From the NCBI RefSeq assembly GCF_013373865.1, contig NC_050468.1, forward strand, positions 192,501 to 256,500: a DNA stretch of 64,000 bases, written 5' to 3'. The DNA comes from Monomorium pharaonis (lineage: Eukaryota; Arthropoda; Insecta; Hymenoptera; Formicidae). Made by a program: the position numbers and the translations under genes. This document shows, piece by piece, positions 24,682 through 34,804 of this stretch (the first letter of the stretch is position 1; each line of letters opens with the position of its first letter). The notes under the pieces were generated by a model. That model had not been told where the DNA came from. It ran no database searches and worked only from the letters and a program-made list of their open reading frames with translations.

Positions 24682-25773
24682 CGTGTGTGGGGGGGGGATA
24701 CATCATACACGAGCTAAAGAATAATCACTTTGTGACAGGAAAATGATTATTCCTTAATTCAAGAATTGGTTTGTAATTTGTGTGTAATTTGTGTGTGTAT
24801 GTGTGTGTACATACGCGAAAATGTTAAACATTATTTGTTTTATGTAAAGTGTGGTGTTTATTATCAACAGAATACTCTTTTCAGTCATTAAAGATAAAAT
24901 AATTATTTATAAAAATACAATTAAAAGTGAATAATTGATTTTTTTTAAACTAGAATCATATTTTTTTACGTGTACGTGTATAGGTAATCAGCGTAAATAG
25001 TAATAGTGATATAAAATCGCGGAACTAAGGCATAATCATTTTCCTGTCAGGAAGTGATTATTCTTTAGCTCGCGTATGTATGTACAAGGATTAATTTTAT
25101 TAAAAATATAAATATCCTAGTTATTCAATTTTTAATTAAGAATATAAAGTTGAAACAAACATTTTATTTGGTTGTCATTTCCATTTTAATCGATAAAATT
25201 TTCTAATGTTTTTTGAAGAAGCATAAATTTTGTTTCGAGCATATGATAACAGCTTCTTTTAAAATTTATAATGACCGTTTACGACGTTTAAGACTATCAT
25301 CACAAAAATATTTTTTATTAAAAATAATTGTTATTTATTAAAAAAATAAATTTAGTAATCACTTCTTTGAGCATTAAAACTGATATTTTTTGTACACATG
25401 TATGTACACGTACACACATACTTTTTGTCGTTAGAACATTTTATTTTCATTAAAAAACGTAAGGAACTATCATAACTCAAAGGGAGAATTTATCGTTACG
25501 CGTCGCTTGTGCGTAGCCATTGTCGCTTGTTGTAACAACTCCCCCCGTGCGCCTAGCAATCTCAAGGTTCAAGCGCTGGGGAGGGGCGGCCGCGCGGCCG
25601 GGCGCTCAGCACGCTTGCATTTGCCGGTAGGCCGGGCTAATACAGAAAATTTTACAAGTCACTAACTTCTTAATTATTGCGAAAATGGAAAAACGGTAAG
25701 GACTTTTCTGTTCAGTTTCATGCGCTCTACCTGCTCATAAACATCCCATAAAAAAATACTAGACACCCTGTAT
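23607..25773. mobile_element. Family B complete foldback element (B1)
   Basis: Ends ACAGGGTGTCTGGTATTTTT and the inverse. Arms of about 690 bp (23607-24295, 25085-25773) hold the GCAGGTAGAGCGCAT word, a CpG-rich block and TGTACACGTACA. The core (24296-25084) has GT microsatellites and an inner inverted pair, GAGCTAAAGAATAATCACTT at 24713 against its inverse at about 25050. Long TIRs, flanking TA and CAGGGTGT ends resemble mariner-type non-autonomous elements (inference). It does not code. Confidence 0.8.
24607..24698 (+). repeat. (GT)n microsatellite
   Basis: Mainly GT with scattered GC interruptions, ending in a run of G, inside the core of element B1. Confidence 0.95.
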
Positions 25774-25843
25774 ACGTCAATAATCTTTGGAAGCACCAAA
25801 CTTTATGCGACAATGAAACGAAGACACGATATTTATGACCTTG

Positions 25844-26580
25844 GGTTACACGACATTTTCCCGAAAACTAGATGAGAAAATGTTGGTACTAACAAATTCT
25901 CTAGGCAATACAATTTCAATTTCCGCAGGTTAGTAATGTTGAAGTAGTAAATCCATAGACCTTATAGATATGGACCGGCAATTGCCTACAGTTTGTGTAT
26001 AGAAAAGGTGCGAGAGAGAAACAGACTTTTTAATACTTCTTTCTCTAAAGTTACCGGAAATAACTATCGCGCATGTCAGCGCACATGCATACATATGTAT
26101 ATACACATATATACACATATTAAGTTAAAACACGTGACTAGATTCGTGACCAATCATTGAATTTCAATGTTATATTATTATATTAATAATATGTGCAAGC
26201 ATGCGCGAAACATATTTCCGGATTCTTTAGAGAGAGAAGTATGGACACGGTTCCGCTTGGTATTGCCAGTCCATGCTCTAGTTTACATCGAGCACTTGAT
26301 ACGCGTATCAAGTAGTGAATTTAATCTGATCAGCCAATAATTAAACACATTCACTAGTTATTTACTATTTGATACGCGTACCAAGTGCTCGGTGTAAACT
26401 AGAGTCATATCTATAAGGTCTATGAGTAAATCCGTGTGTGCAGAGTCGTTTTGACGTATGGGTGCGTATGTGACCGGTTACAGTGTTACCAACCTACGAA
26501 AATTGAAATTATATTGCCTAGAGAATTTGTTAGTACCAACATTTTGTCATCTATAGTTTTCGGGAAAATGTCGTGTAACC
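25844..26580. mobile_element. Foldback element with nested palindromes
   Basis: Terminal arms start GGTTACACGACATTTTCCCG on both sides and share ATGTTGGTACTAACAAA with the 28493-28772 element, so both belong to one family. Two more nested inverted pairs lie inside: CATAGACCTTATAGATATGG (25957) against its inverse (about 26405), and AGTTTACATCGAGCACTTG (26280) against its inverse (about 26385). It does not code. Confidence 0.75.
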
Positions 26581-26645
26581 TATGGGTGCTTTCCAATTGC
26601 AATATCCCTAGACACTTTCGTGCACACGGTGACACAATTTGTGTT

Positions 26646-26957
26646 CCAATCAGAGAGGAACCTGAGAGCGGCCACCGTGGCTTTTTTCGTGCGACCAATA
26701 TTTGACTAGCATCAGCGCCAAACGTGGATGTAAAGCCCGTTCTACATTAATTGCAGTCGCCAGTTGTAATTTGCAACACCCAATAAATGTCGAGCTTTAA
26801 CTAGAAACTAAGCGCCTATTGGATGTCGCAAGTCGCAACTAGCTGCTTGCGATTAATGTAAAACAGACTTTACATCCACGTTTGGCGCTGATGCTAGTCA
26901 AATATCGGTCGCACGAAAAAGGCCGCGGTGGCCGCTCTCAGGTTTCTCTCTGGTTCC
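26646..26957. mobile_element. Palindromic MITE, about 310 bp
   Basis: Arms of about 115 bp: CTGAGAGCGGCCACCG, TTTTCGTGCGACC and AGCATCAGCGCCAAACGTGG face their inverses. The loop has GTCGCAAGTCGCAACTAG-like words. Confidence 0.85.
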
Positions 26958-27815
26958 AATTGTCATAATTATCGACACAACACTACACATCTGTACTCAG
27001 CCAAAGAGCTGTGTAGGCTTGTGTTTTTTGGTGACAAATAATAGTTACTAACCACAGCGCGGTAGGTAATTGCATTCTTGTTTTCTTTTAAAAAGCCGGA
27101 CAAATATGGATTACGGAAATCTGAAAAATGTCCTTGAGGTAATAAGTAATTCGATTTATTTTGCATTAAAATAATGAATTATTACGAGTTTTTAAATATT
27201 ATTTAATAAAAAGTAAAATCAATACTTTGTTTTTTTATTTGCAAGTTAGATTAGGTTGCTAGTTTCTAAAAAATATTTTTGAAATATTTATATTATGCAA
27301 AAATGCATATATAATATGCTATACTAATTTCTCTAAGGTTATTTTCCTTGAAATATACTTACGTAAATTACGCAGGATTGTTGGTCCGTTTCAACGGATT
27401 CTACAAAGAAAATTATTAACGATAGCCTAAACGTTAATTGTTATTGTTGCTGATCTTTTATATGGTCTTGCTTCTTCTTTTAAAAATGTAATTCGCATCA
27501 CTTGAGTAATAGTTACACGGAAATTTATTACCACCATGGATTAAAAAATATCAAGACACAGACACACTATAGGTATTTGGTACAGACTGTTACACACTTT
27601 GTTCCAATTGAATTGTGCGCATCGCTACACTTTGTGCCTTCCTATGTACGTTTGTGCTAAGATGTGTTAAGCAATTGGAAAGCACCTGTTGTACCCCTCG
27701 TTGTGAGTACGATTTTGGGATCGCTGCCAGAGATCTCGCGAGGAAGGTATTTCGTCACATACACCGTTATTTGTCTTGAACACTTTTATTCTTGTATTCA
27801 GTTACAATGGGTAGA
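26958..27815. other. Unassigned spacer
   Basis: AT-rich with modest open frames (for example 26969-27166, minus) that have no family resemblance or splice support. No repeat was recognised. Confidence 0.35.
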
Positions 27816-28240
27816 TCGCGACCCCGCAAGGCAGAGTGTCGCGTCTATTAGCTCGTTGTCCACGACCCCGCAAGGCAGAGCGTCGTGGTTGTGTGTTTAC
27901 AATAAGTTATCTCGGCGATACACGACCCCGCAAAGCAGAGTGTCGTGTGTAGTCTTAGTTTGTCTACTTCGAATTGACCCGATCCTCACCTTCTTTCGCC
28001 GGTTTATATATCCAATAATTCGGTAGTTGGATCGAAAGAAGGGGAGGATTGCGTGGGGGCGTAAATCGATCAGTATTCCAAATTATTGCTTAGACAGCAA
28101 GTGCTGTCTAAGGAGCATTGCGCTAATTGTCGAGCGGATTGCGCGAAACCTCGCGCGATGCGCTCGATGCTGACTGCAGTTGACCGACTTACGTCATCGT
28201 GTTACTGACACCTTATCGTTATGAGTGTGTCACTCATAAC
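27813..28240 (+). other. Cluster of six hairpins
   Basis: Three direct repeats at 27817-27843, 27860-27888 and 27920-27948 each fold with a stem and a 15-nt loop CCCGCAARGCAGAGY. The stems are CGCGAC/GTCGCG, CCACGAC/GTCGTGG and ACACGAC/GTCGTGT, with paired substitutions. Next come a longer stem at 27982-27998/28033-28049 (CCTTCTTTCG type), TTAGACAGCA/TGCTGTCTAA at 28090-28111, a 15-bp stem at 28131-28166 and GTTATGAGTG/CACTCATAAC at 28218-28240. It could be a structured RNA or DNA-binding sites; no known RNA family was recognised. Confidence 0.6.
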
Positions 28241-28245
28241 ACACC

Positions 28246-28257
28246 CTATATATAAAA
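28246..28257 (+). promoter_or_regulatory. Candidate TATA box
   Basis: CTATATATAAAA, about 50 bp after a TTACGTCATC word (about 28190). No transcript downstream can be named, so this is tentative. Confidence 0.25.
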
Positions 28258-28478
28258 CATTATGCTAGTTACTTGCTAGTTTGAAGAAAAATGGCTGACG
28301 TGAGAATACCTATTTTTTTAGTGCTCTTATACTGTGGCATAAGCATATGCATAAGAAATTCAGGGTGCATTCCGATATTCACTGCCAGTACTGACAACGT
28401 GACGTCGTAAAGCAGTGTTGGCGATGCGTTCCGTAATTGCTTATAACACTTTTTTCGCCTTATAGCGGAACGACAATC

Positions 28479-28935
28479 AGGGTGCGGTCCCAGGTAACCC
28501 GACAATTTCCTCAAAAAATGGAGGAGTGATGTTGGTACTAATAAAAGTCCCTAAACACTAAATTTTAATTTTTGTGTATTAGCAGGTTATTTGACATTAT
28601 ATTGTAGATTCATTTATTATTTGTATTTGCACCGCGCATATGTTTTCGCGCTGACAGATTTAATTATTACTGATGCAGTTTTACTAATCACAAAAATTAA
28701 AATTTAGTGCCTACGGACTTTCGTTAGTACCAACATCACTCCTCCATTTTTTGAGGAAATTGTCGGGTTACCCGGTCCCATGGAGCGGATTATGCGGAAG
28801 CGGAACGAGCGAATCACCAATCACAGAACCGTTTCGACGGAATCTTTGAAAGAGTTCTATCAGAATGATCTCGCGATTGGCGATCCGTTCGTTACGCTTC
28901 CGCATAATCCGCTTCATGGGACCGCACTCTCACAG
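28479..28935. mobile_element. GTCCCATG MITE, copy 2, interrupted
   Basis: Same family as 11352-11518. The left terminus CAGGGTGCGGTCCCA is separated from the rest (28775-28935, ends CATGGGACCGCACTCT) by the 280-bp element at 28493. The internal word TTTGAAAGAGTTCTATCAG matches copy 1. Confidence 0.75.
28493..28772. mobile_element. 280-bp MITE with 8-bp target duplication
   Basis: Arms start GGTAACCCGACAATTTCCTC and run for about 85 bp to TTAAAATTTAGTG-type words. CGGTCCCA occurs directly on both sides (28485-28492 and 28773-28780), an 8-bp target duplication as hAT elements make. It is inserted 14 bp inside the end of the surrounding MITE. Confidence 0.85.
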
Positions 28936-28939
28936 TACT

Positions 28940-29118
28940 GGGGCTCGATTCTTGAATTCATTTGCAAGAAAACGTATGCGCAAATACCCGCTTTAACAGA
29001 AAAGTTGGAAGTTTATTGGTTAAAAGCCATACGATAGCCAATAAATTTTCAACTTTTCTATAAAAACAGAAATTGCGAATACGTTTCTTTTGCAAATAAA
29101 TTCAAGAATCGAGCCCCT
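28940..29118. mobile_element. MITE, about 180 bp
   Basis: GGGGCTCGATTCTTGAATTC with GCAAGAAAACGTAT faces its inverse ending CGAATCGAGCCCC-type words. The inner pair GAAAAGTTG/CAACTTTTC extends the palindrome. Confidence 0.8.
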
Positions 29119-29338
29119 GCACTGCGAATGCCTTACCTCGCCAACCGCAGTAACAAAAGCAGGAAGTGACGACAAAATCTATGACGTCACAAGCTTTCAT
29201 CGAAAGTTTACTGCAGCGCATTTTGGAACGTACTCACAGCACTGTCAGTACTGGCAGTGAATATCGGAACCCAGTGTTTGTAGCCCAATCAATTTTCTTA
29301 TGTATATGCATATGCGCTTATGCAAGTTGTGTGGATAT

Positions 29339-30119
29339 ACCCTTACGGAAAAAACCCTAAAAATAACACTAAAAATAACACTTAAAAAAATACTCAAGTT
29401 GAGTGTAATTTGGGACAAGGGGTAAACACTCAATTCAGTGTAAACACTCAACTTGAGTGTTCGCTCTTTAATTTACTTTTAATTAGAGTGTTAACTTGAA
29501 TGTTCGCTATCTAATTAAGTGTTAATTTCAATGTTAATCCTAAATTTAAGAATAACACTGAAATTAACACTCAATTAGATGGCAAACATCCAAGTTGAAA
29601 GTAATACTCAAATTAATACTCAAAGCCAGCTGAACACTCTAATTGAATGTTTATTTTAGATATTCGTTTTATGTCCATTTCTATCAATGCAGATTAATTT
29701 TAATCTCGGTTGAACGTGTTTTTTTTGCTTTTGTTTTTATTTAATATTTTCTAATCCAATGTTTGAGAGTACACACTCAATATTAAGTGTATACCTTCAA
29801 CCGATAGATATTGAGTGTACATCCCCAACGTTTCAGTGTTCACATTTTATGTTGGAAGTATACACTCATTTATTGAGTGTCATATTCAAATGTGAGAGTA
29901 TACTTTCAAATATTCAGTATTTAAATCCAAACTTTGGTATGAACACTCAATCATTGGATGTACACACTCAATGTTCGAGTATAAACACTCAATCTTTAGA
30001 GTAAATACTTAAGATTTGAGCGTATACGCCTAAATTTGGGAGTAAACTCTCAAAATCAAGTATTAACACTCAATTTTGAGTGTAAACTCTCAAAATTGGA
30101 GTGTTTTTTCCGTAAGGGT
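29339..30119. mobile_element. Foldback built of TTGAGTGT words
   Basis: Both ends carry ACCCTTACGGAAAAAAC. The 780-bp inside is largely degenerate repeats of ACACTCAA and TTGAGTGT in both directions, at 10-35 bp spacing. The flanks GTGGATATA and GTGCATCTT agree at 6 of 9 positions, so a 9-bp target duplication is possible but unproved. No coding. Confidence 0.75.
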
Positions 30120-30272
30120 GTGCATCTTATTATTAAAAAAGTGACAAATTTTTTAGTAGATTTGGCTCCGATTTCTTGCAACAGAACAAGAACATCAAGA
30201 AAAGGCTCAAGAACTTCGAAATATATGCGGAATTGATGGAATTGTAGGCTGTATAGATGGCACATATGTCCC
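30120..30272 (+). pseudogene. PIF/Harbinger transposase fragment
   Basis: Encodes QEKAQELRNICGIDGIVGCI then DGTYVP, the first catalytic aspartate region of HARBI1-type DDE_Tnp_4 transposases (family pattern GCIDGTHI). The preceding part is in another frame (FLVDLAPISC). It is cut after TYVP by a CCCAG-type element end at 30274. It is a small relic of a nuclease that needs a Myb-like partner in intact elements. Confidence 0.7.
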
Positions 30273-30273
30273 G

Positions 30274-30490
30274 CCCAGACAGCACATGGATATCCTAACG
30301 ACATCCATAAGATGTTCTTAACGGATATTGAGGATATCCACAGGACATCCGTTTTACGTCTTTTGGACATTCTATGGACGTCCAATTGGGATATTGGTTT
30401 ATGAAACTGGTGGACATGCTATATTCGTAAAATATGTCCGATGGACGTTCTACGGACGTTCTATAGACGTGATAAAAAGCGGCATTCAAA
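30274..30490. mobile_element. Family D end with GGACGTCC words
   Basis: Starts CCCAGACAGCACATGG, the terminus shared by family D, then repeats ATGGATATCC, GGACATCC and GGACGTCC for about 210 bp. No right end with the expected flanking CG was found. Confidence 0.6.
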
Positions 30491-30674
30491 ATTAAATTTT
30501 ACATTAAATAAAAGGGTAAAAACAAAATAAAATATATAAATATAAATATTTATTTAAGAAATTATATTATTCTTTCGATAGATTATACATTAAACAATTT
30601 TAATTAAATAAGTATCATACGTATAATATTAATTAACCAATCAGCTTAAAGTATTTTGTAATTATCACACACAT
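30491..30674. other. AT-rich spacer
   Basis: No feature seen. Confidence 0.4.
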
Positions 30675-31520
30675 ATACAAAGTGTTTGGTAAAGATTTAT
30701 GCAATTTTTACAAGCAGGTAGAGCGCATTAAGCTGAACATAAAGTCCTTATCGTTTTTCCATTTTCGCAATAGTTAACGAGTTATAGACTTGTAAAATTT
30801 TCTGTATTAGCCCGTAATTTGATAAAAAACATAATAAAAATTTTCATAATTCTTCCTTGGCACGCGTTTACTACTTACCATAGTAATTTTTACCATGAAG
30901 TTTTTTCCGTGTATTATAAGTCTATCACAAAGATTAATTTTATTAAAAATATCCTCGTTATTTAATTTTTAATTAAGAATATAAAGTTGAAACAAACATT
31001 TTATTTGGTTGTTATTTCCACTTTAATCGATAAAATTTTCTAATGTTGTTTAAAAAAGTATAAATTTTTTTTTAGCACATGGTAATAGCTTCTTTTAAAA
31101 TTTGTAATGACAGTTTACGACGTTTAAGACTATCATCAAAAAAATATTTTTTATTAAAAATAATCATTATTGATTAAAAAAAATAAATTTAATAATTGCT
31201 TCTTTAAACATTAGAACTGATATTTTTTTGTACACATGTATGTACACGTACACATTGTGCGTAGCCATTGCCGCTTGTTGTAACAACTCCCCCCTCGCGC
31301 CTAGCAATCTCAAGGTTCAAGCGCTAGGGAGGGGCGGCCGCCGCGGCCGGGCGCTCGGCGCTTGTATTTGCCAGTAGGCCGGGCTAATACAGAAAATTTT
31401 ACAAGTCTATAACTCGTTAACTATTGCGAAAATGAAAAAACGATAAGGACTTTATGTTCAGCTTAATGCGCTCTACCTGCTTGTAAAAATTGCATAAATC
31501 TTTACCAAACACCTTATATA
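30675..31520. mobile_element. Family B, internally deleted (B3)
   Basis: The left arm is cut to about 138 bp (ends TATTAGCCCG); the right arm is complete with its CpG-rich block and terminus CCAAACACCTTATATA. The junction at about 30812 joins the left terminus straight to the inner part of the right arm, so the element lost most of its left arm and core. Confidence 0.8.
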
Positions 31521-32019
31521 TGTATTATGTTTTTACATATGTTATACTACATATAAAATAAATTAGTAATAAAAAAGTTAGTACTTTTTTTACAAAAATT
31601 ATTTACTTATAGTAATTTTAATGAATTTCGTGGTGCAGGGCACTATTTCTTATACAGAGCTGCTCCTGAGACAAAGCGTACGGGCGAGATCGGCGGCTTG
31701 GCCGTCAAGGCCGCGCGCGGTAGGCGCGGTAGTGGGGGCATAGGAGGCGGCGCGTTCGGGAATCGGCTCGAAAAGTGCAACTAGGCTCAAGCACTGATTT
31801 AGCTTTATCAAAAGAACAGAACAAAAATATATTTTTATACGTTATTCTACATGTTATTTTGCATACGTAAAAAGCCGTAAAAAAATTATAAATTTATATT
31901 TATTTATAAATATTATTCAACTATGCGTTTCATGTTTCTGACATCTATTGAACTTATCTATATCAAATATATATTCATGAGCATCAAGTGTTTATGGATC
32001 ATCGCAAAGTGCTAGGTTG
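31521..32019. other. Unassigned spacer with CpG patch
   Basis: AT-rich apart from 31675-31790, a CpG-rich patch with no recognised gene. Confidence 0.35.
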
Positions 32020-32021
32020 CG

Positions 32022-32092
32022 TACGATCTTCGAAGTTAAGCAGTGTCGACGGCGCGGCGGTTCAGAGTTGGACGGGTGACCGCAGAAGTTTT
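32022..32092 (+). pseudogene. 5S rRNA-like fragment
   Basis: The run CGAAGTTAAGCAGTGTCG, then GGCGCGG, then GTTGGACGGGTGACCGC matches the central and 3' part of eukaryotic 5S rRNA, covering the A-box and C-box of its internal Pol III promoter. The 5' third and the closing helix are not recognisable, so this is a 5S pseudogene or the head of a 5S-derived SINE. A T run and a family D-like end follow. Confidence 0.7.
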
Positions 32093-32101
32093 ATTAGGCA
32101 A

Positions 32102-32474
32102 TGCCAGATGTGAGTATATTGTCAGCATATGAGCATTCATTATTTGACATATGTTGCCGTCATGTTGCTATTAACATGCTGTGTTGGTTGCGGATGGTAA
32201 CAAGTTGCCGTCAATTTACTGTCAATACGCTATTAATCACGGATGGCAAATTGACAACACGAGTTGTCAAGTTGCTGTCACAAATCACTTTTTTGCGAGT
32301 AGCAAATTGATGCTGACATGTTGCAATCAATTTACTGTTGTTAGAATTAGAATTCACGTGAGTTCAGTTCGACAGACATAATGCTGACGCACTTTGTTCT
32401 AAGTTTGCCAAAATTAGTTGCTTCAATGATTGTTGGCGATTTGACAGCAAACTCGCTGCATTTGGCTATCTGGG
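32102..32474. mobile_element. Probable family D element (D8)
   Basis: The right end GGCTATCTGGG is followed by AA; the left end TGCCAGATGTGAG is preceded by AA. The interior repeats the words GTTGCTGTCA, AATTTACTGT and GACAACACG. The left terminus departs from CCCAG, so it is less certain than its relatives. Confidence 0.5.
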
Positions 32475-32491
32475 AAGTAATACAATTATTT

Positions 32492-32854
32492 CTATAGTTT
32501 CTTTAAAATTAAAGATGTAGTATAAAGAATATATATTACTTGAAAACTAGCAGTAGCATAAAATCTCAGACAAATCAGCAGTTGAATAACTGGTTCGATT
32601 AGAAGACCTCGCATATTAGGTTTTGTTAAACTGTCCACAACTAAAGGTAGTAGTCTATATATAACAGATTCTTTAGAAAATCTGTATCTTATGTGGAATT
32701 CATGTTCACGATAAGCAGTAAATGGATTAATTGCATTTCGTACGTATCGTTTCTCCCGTATTATGCCAATATTATTGTATTCTTCATCTGAAGAGGATTC
32801 TTCAGAACTATCAAATAAATTAATATCAAATATGCTATATAAATTTAATTCCAT
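32492..32854 (-). pseudogene. PIF/Harbinger transposase N-terminal exon
   Basis: After an acidic start (FDSSEESSSDEEY) come NPFTAYREHEFHIRYRFSKE, then the hydrophobic run and the family word LLICLRFYATASFQ, as in HARBI1-type transposases (pattern RFYATGSFQ). A donor CAA|GTAATA follows at the point where this family often has an intron. The next exon is missing because a family D-like element starts there. It lies on the opposite strand to the 30120 fragment. Confidence 0.7.
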
Positions 32855-32859
32855 GATGT

Positions 32860-33468
32860 TCTAAAATGTACAGTAAATAATTATTAGTTTATTGCCTAAA
32901 CTATACTTGTCCTAAAAATTATATAACTCATAATATTTTTAGTTGTTGCTAAATCATAATTTCTTTACTAAGCATTTTTGTATATATTATTAACAAAATA
33001 TTATCAATAATTTTTTATAAATTAGTTTAAGATATTACCTGTCAAATCCAATATACATTCGTAATGTGTCACAAAGCAGTTTTTAGTTTAATTTTGTTGA
33101 CTCTTTACTTAAGATTGAGCTGGACTAAAATTTGATTATAAAATAATTTCTTAAACGTATTAAACAATGTTTATAGAACAAGCTTATGAAACAATTATTT
33201 GCGTAATTATATAGCTTTAAACTAGAAAGAAAACGAAACAGTTTTACAAACGAAATCATAAGACACTGCCAAGTAGTAGACATATCTTTAATATCAAATA
33301 AATGACTGATAGACACGTACAATTAAAGATAATAATATAATTTTACTTACTTTTCCAAGTAAAACAAATATACGCAGAAACTAATGATAGTCATTAACTG
33401 AACACACAGTTCTCTATAATTTAAATGAAATTATTGCACAATTTTGCAACGTGTAATGTATTTTGCTT
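32860..33468. other. AT-rich spacer
   Basis: 5' side of the minus-strand Harbinger remnant. Short open frames only; nothing supportable. Confidence 0.4.
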
Positions 33469-33477
33469 CTTCAATCA

Positions 33478-34261
33478 GAGTGAGTCCCAGATGCGCACAG
33501 TAATGAACGGACACAGCAAGCTGAGTGAAACGGACACAGTAACAAACGGACACAAACCAAACGGATACAGTAATAAACGGACACAGTGCGAAACGGACAC
33601 AGTAACAAACGGACACAGTGCGAAACGGACACAGTAACAAACGGACATAGACCAAATGCGCACAGAGTGAAACGGACACAGTGCGAAACGGACACAGACT
33701 AAATGCGCACAGAGCGAAACGGACACAGTGCGAAACGGACACAGACCAAATGCGCACACTGCACATGCGCACAGACCAAATGCATACACGGAAAGTCGCA
33801 AACCCATGTGATGCAGTTGAATGCTTTGCACGCACGCACGCACACACACACACACACGCGCACACACACACACACACGGGGGGGTGCAAGGGGGGCCTTT
33901 GGCCCCCTTCCCGCACCCACCCCGTCCAAGTCGCTAACCTATGTGGACTTTACTCTGCTTACAATGTACATGGATTGCATTTGGTCCGTGCGCACGTGCA
34001 GTGTGCGCATGTGCAGTGTGCGCATGTGCAGTGTGCGCATGTGCAGTGTGCGCATTTGGTCCGTGTGCATTTGGTCCGTGCGCATTTGGTCTGTGTCCGT
34101 TTCGCACTGTGACCGTTTCGCTCTGTGCGCATTTGGTCTGTGTCCGTTTGTTACTGTGTCCGTTTTGCACTGTGTCCGTTTCGCTCTGTGCGCATTTGGT
34201 CTGTGTCCGTTTCACTCAGCCTGCTGTGTCCGTTTATTACTGTGCGCATCTGGGACGCTCC
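33478..34261. mobile_element. Family C MULE-like modular foldback (C1)
   Basis: Ends GAGTGAGTCCCAGATGCGC and the inverse of GGAGCGTCCCAGATGCGC. The direct 9-bp repeats CTTCAATCA (33469-33477, 34262-34270) are the target duplication typical of Mutator-like elements. Each arm is a string of 13-16-bp modules: ACGGACACAG or ATGCGCACAG followed by TAACAA, TAATAA, TGCGAA, AGCGAA or ACCAA. The centre has a CA microsatellite, a G run and GGGCCTTTGGCCCCC. It does not code; the long open frames in it are artefacts of a repeat lacking stops. Confidence 0.85.
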
Positions 34262-34804
34262 CTTCAATCATACATTAGTCTTACATAACATTAATCTTTT
34301 TTTCTTCTGAGGAAGCCAGTAGTTTATTCAATGCCCAATTGTTTGTAATAACTTAATTTTTTATTATCAATTTTTTATATAACAAATTTTTAATTGGTGG
34401 CAAACAATTTCAATTTGTTTTAACTGTTAAAAAGAAAAATTATGAAAACGAAATCATAAACATGAGATAAAGCAAGCATCAGGCAATAATATATTTTTTA
34501 ACCAAATAAATAAAAATTGAAAATAATAAAGCTTGTAATATACAATTACCAAATAAAATATAAATTTTTTTATTAGAATCAGTGTTTGGAAAAACAAAAT
34601 AATTGATTTTATTTCTCTAAAATTCCTCATTTGCTTTTAACAAAACATTTGCGACTAACAGCAATGTGACAGTTTGATGAAAAAAAAATACTGTAAAAAA
34701 TTGTTTTTTGAAAAACTAATTATGCCTTTTATTACCTTTTTTGCAAACTTCTTTTTTTTTTAGTTAATGATTGATATACACCATACGGAATGGTCTACTT
34801 GCAA
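34262..34804. other. AT-rich spacer
   Basis: Begins with the C1 target duplication; otherwise AT-rich with T runs and no gene. Confidence 0.4.

Larger units (their letters stand above)
28310..29330. mobile_element. Outermost foldback of a four-element nest
   Basis: GCATATGCATAAGAAATT and CCGATATTCACTGCCAGTAC on the left (28340-28400) face their inverses on the right (29235-29315), and GTGACGTC on the left faces GACGTCAC on the right. Everything between (28479-29118) is later insertions. Confidence 0.7.

Noticed and set aside
27813..27948. Three spaced repeats as a CRISPR-like array
   Set aside because: Only three units, palindromic with covarying stems, unequal spacers and a eukaryotic setting.
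27664..28026. 120-codon plus-strand frame
   Set aside because: It crosses the hairpin repeats, where sequence conservation follows stems and loops rather than codons.
33431..34310. Several 60-190-codon frames with CPF, VSV and HLVCVR repeats
   Set aside because: Artefacts of the family C module array, repeated at 36770-37013 and 47314-48112 where the same element occurs.
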